NCBI GenBank assembly: GCA_034408935.1
Contig: DAOUMV010000015.1
Coordinates: 3,438-67,437, forward strand
Origin: DAOUMF01 sp034408935
GTDB lineage: Bacteria; Chloroflexota; Dehalococcoidia; SM23-28-2; RBG-16-64-32
Length of the DNA stretch: 64,000 nt
Direction: 5' to 3'
Position numbers and translations under genes: made by a program. Position 1 is the first letter of the stretch. The number at the start of each line of letters is the position of its first letter. Below, one piece after another: positions 60,320-64,000 of the stretch. The notes beneath the pieces were generated by a model that was not told the DNA's origin, made no database searches, and worked only from the letters and a program-made list of their open reading frames with translations.

Positions 60320-61105
60320 TTACCGCGGGCGCTGCCGCACGAGAAGGAAGAATAGCGCGGCGGCGAGTAGGCCTGCCAGCGCTAGGCTAAGAGTCGGCGA
60401 CATAGGCTTCCCGCGGGAGCCGTCCGATCCCCTGTGCTGAGCGTGCGGACGAGCGGCCGCTGGCCGGGGTGCAGGGGTGGCCGTGGTGCCCTCTACCGGC
60501 GAGGAGCGAAGACCCAGCCACGAGAGAGCGCCAGTCGCCGCGCCCGCCGCGGCCACGGCGCCCCCAACAAGTACCACCATTGCGGCCAACAGCGCGTCCC
60601 CCGGGGGCGGGGGCGGACCACCGCCGTTGGGGACACCGTCGGGCTGCGGACTGGCGGTCGGCGAGGGCTCCGGGCTGGCAGTCGGCGTCGGCTCCGGAGT
60701 AGCATCGCCACCGCAATCGACCTCATGGACGACGGCCCCCGTATCATCGACGACGCGTGCGTAGTCCGTAGGGTCATCGTCTCGGAAGATGAACTCCAGA
60801 CCCCAGTCGTCCTGGAGGAAGACCCCGCTCGCGGAGGGCCCGCTCTGCACACGAATGCTTGCCCCCGCCACCAGATCGCCCCGCACCGAAAGGTCGTACA
60901 CCTCGCTACTGGAAGGATCGCTCTGCAACTGCCAACCGGCGAGCGGCTGGTCAGCGTCCCCAAGGTTCTCGATGACCACCAGCTCGGGGTCCCCCGTGCA
61001 ATCCAGTTGCACGATCTGAATGTCCGGCCCCTCGCCCGTTGCCGACGAGACGCCCACCAGGGCCAATGCAATCGCGAGAGTCCAGCCTGCAGCTAGCTTG
61101 ACCAT
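60320..61105 (-). CDS. Secreted lamin-tail-domain protein with C-terminal anchor
   Basis: A 261-residue exported protein. Residues 1-24 are a signal peptide. Residues about 28-130 form a lamin tail (LTD) fold: IQIVQLDCTGDPELVVIENL, LAGWQLQSDPS, VYDLSVRGDLVAGASIRV, DTGAVVHEVDCGG, with two cysteines. A Pro-Thr-Ser stalk follows (about 135-165), then a first hydrophobic segment (LLAAMVVLVGGAVAAAGAAT) and a last one (LSLALAGLLAAALFFLLV) ending RQRPR. LTD domains occur in many bacterial surface proteins and nucleases, often as binding modules; no catalytic domain is seen. It is convergent with the ABC genes. Confidence 0.78.
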   Translation of the reverse strand: MVKLAAGWTLAIALALVGVSSATGEGPDIQIVQLDCTGDPELVVIENLGDADQPLAGWQLQSDPSSSEVYDLSVRGDLVAGASIRVQSGPSASGVFLQDDWGLEFIFRDDDPTDYARVVDDTGAVVHEVDCGGDATPEPTPTASPEPSPTASPQPDGVPNGGGPPPPPGDALLAAMVVLVGGAVAAAGAATGALSWLGLRSSPVEGTTATPAPRPAAARPHAQHRGSDGSRGKPMSPTLSLALAGLLAAALFFLLVRQRPR

Positions 61106-61730
61106 ACGAAATGACCCTCCCCTCGACTAGACCGCGCGGCTGTCCGGCAAGTGCTCAACCCCCAAGACCCGCGAGCCCATGCTGCCGGTTGACGGCATCA
61201 TAATGCGCGTCCGCGGCGAATGGGAAGGGCCATCGCGTCAACTTCTTGGGGAATTTGTAAACTCCACCGGAGGCAGCCCGTCCGGGCGTCAGGCATAGGC
61301 AGGCAGTGACGCAGCAGGCAAGCGAACCGGTGGCCTGACCGGCCACCGGTTCCGGCTCGGCGCACGGTGGGAGGGGATGCAGCCGTACCTGAGGCGAGGC
61401 TAGCACAGGCGAAGTGCCCCTCGGTTAAGACACAGTTATGTCACGGTAGAGATTGAGTAATAACCGTGCCGCCACCCAAGAAAGGCAGAGAGCCGGCCGA
61501 GTGCACAGCCGACTCCTGTCATGTTGAGCTGGGGCGGGAGGGGGTATCCGCTCCGCTGCTCAATCTCTAGATTAGCAGTGGCACGGCGGCTGCAGGTAAA
61601 CTGGGGACGGGTAGCGGGTGGAAGTTCAGTGAAAAGGGGCACGCGCAAGAGTGTTGCCTACCCTCATCCGCTGCGAAAAGGCTGAAGTAATCGGGAAGTC
61701 TTCAACCCAGACCAACGCCGCCAGTCCCAC
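61106..61730. other. Non-coding region with inverted repeat
   Basis: No supported gene is seen. A perfect 10-bp inverted pair AGAGATTGAG/CTCAATCTCT (61448-61457 and 61559-61568) encloses about 100 bp, large enough for a structured RNA. Short reading frames here have no ribosome site and no recognisable content. Confidence 0.4.
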
Positions 61731-61758
61731 TTGACAATTTCCCTGCCACAGGTAAGAA
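61731..61758 (+). promoter_or_regulatory. Promoter of the von Willebrand A surface gene
   Basis: TTGACA (61731-61736) is perfect. The -10 is TAAGAA at 61753-61758 (16-bp spacer) or AAGAAT one base later. The predicted leader is about 215 nt. Confidence 0.5.
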
Positions 61759-61980
61759 TGAAGCAACGTCGGGGGTGTGGCGTCTCTTCGGTGGCCTCGA
61801 GGCATCCCTGTTTTCGGCGATTCTGCTACACGTCCCTGACGCGCAGGAAGGTACGTGCCTGCCCATGCGGGAAAGGGGGAATATGGGTGCGGATCGTGCC
61901 GCATTGCGGCATAACGCACGGCGAGACCCGGCCCTCGCTACGCTGACCGGATGCCCGCACGTCATCGCCGGAGTGCGATC

Positions 61981-64000
61981 GTGAACGTATCCATTGCCGC
62001 AGGCGCTGGCCGCCGGCTGATTGCGCTCATCCTGGCGTTTGCCACCCTGGCCGGTGTCCTCCTGCTTGTGACTCAGTTCGGGCATCTGGGCCTCTTTTCT
62101 TCCGGCCGCGCTGCCTGCAACCCGGAGGGCGGCCCCACAGTCATCACGGACAAGGACGAGTACCTGCCCGAGGAGACCGTCCACATGGAGGGCTGCGGCT
62201 TCGAGGCGGGCGTCAGCGTCACGACAAAGGTGACCCGCCCTGACGACACCGTGGTCACCGGCCACGGCTCCGGGGAGCCGTGGCCCACCAGCTACGACAC
62301 AGTCGTCACAGACGCCAATGGGGGGTTCCAGTACGACTACATGCTGGACGGGATTATGGGCGAGTACCTGGTGGAGGTGCTGGAAGGGCCGTGGGATGGA
62401 CCTTTGGACACCGTCCTGGCCGCCACCACCTTCCTCGACGGCCGCACCATAAACTGGGCTAAGGTGACCTACGGCGGGGTCACCGTCCCGGATGACGCCT
62501 GGTCGATCACAGTTCCTCCGGGCGCCACGATCACCGCGACCCTCAACGTCACTACCAACGGCTGGTGGGGGGGCGATGACTGGGAGTCCAGCAGTTGGAG
62601 AATCTCCACCTCGCCTCCCGGGCCTTACGAGCCGATGACGTGCGTCGACACGCCCGACCATACTACCTACGGCACGTACACAGAATCGTTCACCATCACG
62701 GCGCCCGCCACCGCAGGCACGTACAACGCTTACTTCCAGGTTTGGGATGGCAACGGATGCAACAGCTATGGCCCGAGCGCTGTCTTCACCCTCTTGGCCT
62801 CCGTCCTCATCGACCCGACCCCCAACCCCGAGTTGGAGCAGGCCTGCGGCCTGGACATCGCCCTGGTGATGGACGAGTCCGCCAGCATCGGCACCAGCGA
62901 CTTTGCCCTCATGCAGGATGCGTTCGTTGGCTTCGTGGAGGCTCTCCGCGTTGACAACGACACGCCCACGGAGTTCGCGCTGGTGGACTTCGGAACCGAT
63001 GCCTACCAGCGCTTAGATTTCACTGACAACGCGCAGACAGTGATCAACACCATCAACGCAGCCAGGCTAGGGGGCTCCCAGTACACCAACTGGCAGGAGG
63101 CACTGGACGCGGTCGACGACTACTTCCATCCCGACTTCAACCGGCCCAACCCGGATCTCATCATCTTCGCCTCCGATGGCGACCCCACCGCCTACGGAGA
63201 TGATCCTCCCATAACTGGCCTAGACGCTACCACCATGGCTGCTGCCCTGCAGGCAGCTGTGACGTCAGCCAATCACCTCAAGGGGGATGATGGGATTCAC
63301 ATCCTCCCCATCGCCATCGGGGCTGACCCGACCATCGCCAACCTGGAGGCCATCTCTGGGCCCGGTGATGTCATTGAGACTGACTTTGAGCAGCTCGCCG
63401 ACGACCTGGCGGCGCTAGCCCTCGAACAATGCGGCGGCACCATCAGTGTACACAAGGTGATCGACGAGGACGGCAACCTCGCCACAACAGACGACCAGAG
63501 CCCACCACTTGACGACTATGACGTGTCGGGCTGGACGTTCACGCCTGACGTCACCGGCGGTACCCCTGACCCCACCAGCGACACCAGTGACGGCAACGGC
63601 GATGCGGGGCCCTTTGACATCTCCATCGACGACAGCACCGCCACCGTCGACATCCAAGAGACGGTCAAGAGCGGCTTCGATCTGTTCGACGCGACGTGTA
63701 CGGGGGCCACAACGAGCAACGGCTCTTTCAACGACAGCACCGACAGCGTCGAGGGCATCGTCATCGACCCGCAGGATATCGTCTCTTGTACCTTCTACAA
63801 CCAGCCGCCTGCTCCTACTCCTACTCCCACACCCACGCCCACTCCTACGCCCACTCCCACACCCACTCCTACGCCCACTCCCACACCCACTCCTACGCCT
63901 ACTCCAACACCGACGCCCACGCCTACGCCCACTCCCACTCCCACACCCACGCCTACACCCACTCCCACACCAACACCCACTCCCACTCCCACTCCCACAC
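61981..64000 (+). CDS. von Willebrand factor A surface protein with Pro-Thr stalk, 3' end beyond window
   Basis: The frame opens at GTG 61981, with GGAG 7 nt upstream, and stays open to the end of the window (at least 673 residues). Residues 1-45 are a signal or anchor segment (LIALILAFATLAGVLLLV). Residues about 55-150 are an Ig-like unit of the GGFQYDYMLDGIMGEYLVEV type. Residues about 292-485 are a VWA domain: ALVMDESASIG carries the metal-ion-dependent adhesion site (Asp298, Ser300, Ser302) and LIIFASDGDPTAYG the later Asp. Residues about 485-605 form another beta domain (SVHKVIDEDGNL, GFDLFDATCTGA). After PPAPTPTPTP the frame is only Pro-Thr. It is probably an adhesin anchored further downstream. 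Confidence 0.85.
   Translation, partial: MNVSIAAGAGRRLIALILAFATLAGVLLLVTQFGHLGLFSSGRAACNPEGGPTVITDKDEYLPEETVHMEGCGFEAGVSVTTKVTRPDDTVVTGHGSGEPWPTSYDTVVTDANGGFQYDYMLDGIMGEYLVEVLEGPWDGPLDTVLAATTFLDGRTINWAKVTYGGVTVPDDAWSITVPPGATITATLNVTTNGWWGGDDWESSSWRISTSPPGPYEPMTCVDTPDHTTYGTYTESFTITAPATAGTYNAYFQVWDGNGCNSYGPSAVFTLLASVLIDPTPNPELEQACGLDIALVMDESASIGTSDFALMQDAFVGFVEALRVDNDTPTEFALVDFGTDAYQRLDFTDNAQTVINTINAARLGGSQYTNWQEALDAVDDYFHPDFNRPNPDLIIFASDGDPTAYGDDPPITGLDATTMAAALQAAVTSANHLKGDDGIHILPIAIGADPTIANLEAISGPGDVIETDFEQLADDLAALALEQCGGTISVHKVIDEDGNLATTDDQSPPLDDYDVSGWTFTPDVTGGTPDPTSDTSDGNGDAGPFDISIDDSTATVDIQETVKSGFDLFDATCTGATTSNGSFNDSTDSVEGIVIDPQDIVSCTFYNQPPAPTPTPTPTPTPTPTPTPTPTPTPTPTPTPTPTPTPTPTPTPTPTPTPTPTPTPTPTPTPTPT
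63808..64000 (+). repeat. Pro-Thr simple-sequence repeat at the window end
   Basis: About 190 bp of CCNACN hexanucleotides encode (Pro-Thr)n and run into the window edge. The reverse strand reads as an artificial Gly-Val repeat. Confidence 0.9.

Noticed and set aside
63795..63998. Gly-Val repeat frame on the - strand
   Set aside because: It is the antisense of the Pro-Thr simple repeat in the VWA protein gene.

Overview
The window is 64 kb of high-GC bacterial DNA, probably from an uncultured member of the Chloroflexota (Dehalococcoidia-like). The evidence is a giant membrane protein with the YYY/DUF2298 signature known from Chloroflexi and archaea (52.2-55.1 kb), many secreted proteins with Pro-Thr stalks, tRNAs with encoded CCA, and a short-loop cytochrome bd oxidase. 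The class-level placement is inference. I see no complete insertion sequence, CRISPR array or prophage.

Layout. 0-20 kb is an extracellular-protein region: a partial GT4 glycosyltransferase; three secreted proteins that share a six-unit, 42-residue GYWL repeat (a trypsin-like protease, a protein with an unknown domain, and a NodB deacetylase); a phosphodiester glycosidase with a duplicated N-terminus; a cohesin/beta-helix/YWTD/dockerin mosaic; and an RTX protein. tRNA-Arg and tRNA-Leu sit at 9.7-9.9 kb, next to a decayed GIY-YIG nuclease cassette. 20-27 kb holds metabolic genes: thioesterase, MFS transporter, cydAB, a class III aminotransferase and a radical SAM protein. 27.2-29.6 kb is a lower-GC pocket with an orphan protein and a lysozyme-like protein. 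29.8-36.9 kb has beta-oxidation enzymes, a surface protein behind a structured leader, an arabinofuranosidase, YjbQ, a saccharopine-dehydrogenase-like protein and tRNA-Met.

37-39.8 kb holds uvrC and the most unusual locus. The coding sequence for the last 28 residues of UvrC is repeated after the gene with only synonymous changes. A standalone HNH endonuclease follows, and then a third, shorter copy of the tail. With the tRNA-Arg/GIY-YIG locus, this suggests small nuclease cassettes that insert at the 3' ends of essential genes and leave duplicated gene ends behind.

40-48.8 kb holds housekeeping genes: cytochrome c, DUF72, pcm, a Xer recombinase, a metalloprotease lipoprotein, a TIGR00725-type protein, enolase and a shortened 3-hydroxyacyl-CoA dehydrogenase. 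48.9-55.1 kb is a probable surface glycolipid or glycosylation cluster (GT2, flippase-like protein, FAD oxidoreductase, YYY protein). 55.2-60.3 kb has two WD40-like (PD40) propeller proteins and an FtsX/ATPase ABC pair. 60.3-64 kb has a lamin-tail protein and a large von Willebrand A surface protein that runs off the window in a Pro-Thr simple repeat.
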